From: Pholiota molesta | Taxonomy: Eukaryota; Basidiomycota; Agaricomycetes; Agaricales; Strophariaceae | Assembly: GCA_014925825.1 (NCBI GenBank) | Contig: JACGCK010000189.1 | Location: 21,765 to 85,764 of the forward strand | DNA length: 64,000 nt | Direction: 5' to 3' | Part shown: in pieces, positions 61,794 to 64,000 of the stretch | Position numbering within the stretch: position 1 is the stretch's first letter | Layout of the letters: each line of letters starts with the position of its first letter | Notes under the pieces: generated by a model | Told to the model about the DNA's origin: nothing | The model's input: only the letters and a program-made list of their open reading frames with translations | The model's database searches: none | Translations under genes and position numbers: made by a program

Positions 61794-64000
61794 ATGCACG
61801 ACGACGATGGGGGTTGTCGGCGCTTTGCGCCGGTCTCTTCCTGTCTCTATCCGTACTGCTCGTCGCAGCTCAGGAGAAGCCTGAGCACGCCGTCAGCAGC
61901 TTCAATTATCTTCCCGCGCGGCTATTCTTCCTCGATGATACGACGGTGCGCTGCACCATGTATTCGCGATGGCGCCAGCTGACTGTGTGCTTGTTAGTCT
62001 GTAATCTACCATGATTCCATGGAGGGCAATCTGTATGTCTCGCTCGACGAGGGCAAGACGTTCAACCTCGCCGATGGCATTCCAAAAGGCGAGGTGCTCA
62101 TGGTATTCGAGCACCCTTCGAATAATCGATACGTAAGTAGCAGTATCTATTCTTCACCTTCCAAGCTTATAGCTGCGCAGGCGTTTGCGCTTACGACGGT
62201 AAAACACACTATCGAACGGAGGACCGAGGCAAAACATGGCGGCCTTTCGATGTGCCACTACCACCAGCGCCATCGCCCGCCCTCTATCTTTCCACGTCGA
62301 CCCCGCAAAGTGGGGCTATATCCTGTATCAAGGTACCTCCTGCGAGCGCAACGGCTACGGCGCAGTCTGCCGCGACCAAGTACGTGTCCATTTGCCTTGT
62401 CACGCACCCGCGCTGAAGGTGCTGCGCAGACATTCTACACCAAGGAAGCCTTCAGCGACAACGTGGAGCGTCTCCTCATAGATACGAACTCGGTGCCAGT
62501 TCGCGCACAGCACGAATGACTTCAAGCACGAAGCGCACGAAGATCTCATCTACTGCGTCGCCTACGACGGCACCAGCGCCAACGGCGCCCACAACCTCAT
62601 GAACAGCCGCCTCTACTCCAGCACCGACTTCTTCAAGACGGACAAGAAGGTGGAGGACCTCGGCATCGGAAGAACGCGCGCGGCGTCGTCGCGTTCGCCA
62701 TCGTCTCCAAATTCGCCGTCGTCGCGCTGAAGGACGTCTCGCGCAGCGACGGCGAGATGCTGCTGTACGTGACGGTGGACACCAAGACGTGGGCGAAGGC
62801 GCGCTTCCCGCACGCGACCTCGGCGCAGCTGCGCGAGAACGCGTACACGATGCTCGAGTCGACGACGCACTCGCTCGCCGTGGACGTCGTGCTGCAGAAC
62901 AAGAGCCCGATCGGCACGCTGTTCGTCAGCAACTCCAACGGCACGTTCTTCGTCGAGAGCCTCAAAGACACGAACCGGAACGACTTTGGGTACGTCGACT
63001 ACGAGCGGATATACGGCGTCGACGGTGTCGGGCTCGCGAATGTTGTCGCCAATGCGCAGGATGTGGACGCGCGGGCGAAGAAACGGGTCAAGACACTGAT
63101 CACGTTCAACGACGGGAGCACCTGGGCGCCGCTCAAGGGCCCGGCGCAGGACGTCGACGGGAAGGACATCGACTGCGACACGCCGATCTCGACAAATGCG
63201 CGCTGCACCTGCACTCCGTCACGACCCGACAACTTTGGCCGCATCTTCTCATCGCCCGCGCCGGGCTTCGTGATGGGCGGGGCAGCGTCGGCGAGCACCT
63301 GCAGCCGTACAGGGACAGCGACACGTTCCTGAGCACGGATGCGGGCTGACGTGGCGCATGTCGCGCGGGGGGCGCACAAGTATGAGTTTGGAGACCAGGC
63401 AGCATTCTCGTGGCGATCGACGACGAGCAGTTGACGGACAGCGTCAAGTATTCGCTGGATCTTGGGAAACTTGGTGCGCGTCCTAAGCACCTTGCGTCTA
63501 TTCAAAATACTGACGCTATAGACGTGGTACAGGCAAACATATAATTTCGGCGTCAAGCTTTGCGCCGCGCCTCGTTACGCTGCCGATTCTACGTCCAGAA
63601 TTCCTTTTGCTCGGCCAAGTCGCGAAACAAGATCAGCGGCAGGACGTGGCAAAGTGGTGGTCGTGCATTTGGACTTCGCGAAGACGCCGCGGAGGCAGTG
63701 CGGGGAGTCGGATTTCGAAAGTGGTATGCGCGACCGCATGATTCGAATGTTTGATTGGACACAAGGTGCGTGCAACATGCTGATTTTTTCTACTTGCGGC
63801 CGGCGGAGCTGATGCATTTGCGCCTGCTAGCAATGGTACAAGCGCATAAACCGGACGCGGAATGCTACGTCGGCCAGAAGTACAAGGATCCGCTGGCCAC
63901 GAGGAGAATTGCAAATGCACGGATGCGGACTATGAATGGTGCGTCGATCCCAGCCCCTTCTGGCGGCACTGCTGAGTGGAGTTGGTATCTGTAGCGACTT
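61794..64000 (+). CDS. VPS10/sortilin-type vacuolar sorting receptor, partial, with frameshifts
   Basis: Type I membrane receptor that carries hydrolases from the Golgi to the vacuole. Pieces in order: hydrophobic leader ([17 protein letters not shown]), [162 protein letters not shown] and SVGEHLQPY. Asp-box-like S-x-D-x-G-x-T/W repeats typify the VPS10 beta-propeller. Introns lie at 62132-62180 and near 62380-62430. At least six one-base losses, mostly in G or A runs, break the frame. No ATG is in frame with the leader: the nearest precedes a GGGGG run. The transmembrane part lies beyond the window. Confidence 0.85.

Overview
The window reads as nuclear DNA of a filamentous basidiomycete, most likely an agaricomycete. 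Genes are split by many short GT-AG introns (about 45-70 nt). The families present (NACHT NTPases with a basidiomycete-style leader, a GMC/aryl-alcohol-oxidase-like enzyme, a half-size ABC transporter, a Zn2Cys6 factor, VPS10) fit such a fungus. I assigned families by reading motifs; no search was run.

Layout. 0.1-30.7 kb is an accessory, repeat-rich landscape. A ~5.5-kb block is present twice (A, 140-5650; B, 16590-22020), with a third partial copy C (36895-40220) and shorter pieces at 40.4-41.6 and 44.6-45.0 kb. These blocks carry a paralogous minus-strand gene for a tyrosine/proline-rich protein and a dispersed 55-nt hairpin. Two NACHT genes lie here: one on + at 8388-10483, the other on - at 24338-26322. 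The first is interrupted by a 3.6-kb foldback palindrome (10455-14092); removing it with one copy of a putative 7-bp target duplication reconnects the NACHT reading frame to an exon on the far side.

30732-36861 is a self-contained mobile element: ~124-bp terminal inverted repeats, a perfect 9-bp target duplication (AGCCCATCG), and two convergent intact genes, a DUF6589-type protein and a RecQ-family helicase. This is the most interesting object in the window. The pairing suggests that DUF6589 is the transposase and the helicase its partner; that role is inference.

41.7-64 kb is more ordinary gene space: ABC transporter (-), long coiled-coil protein (+), Zn2Cys6 transcription factor (+), a broken Old-Yellow-Enzyme-like gene (+), a GMC oxidoreductase (-), ~2.8 kb with no recognised gene, and VPS10 (+, running off the window end). 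VPS10 and the OYE gene carry several one-base frameshifts, mostly in homopolymer runs, so local consensus quality there is suspect. The transposon and NACHT2 frames are clean.
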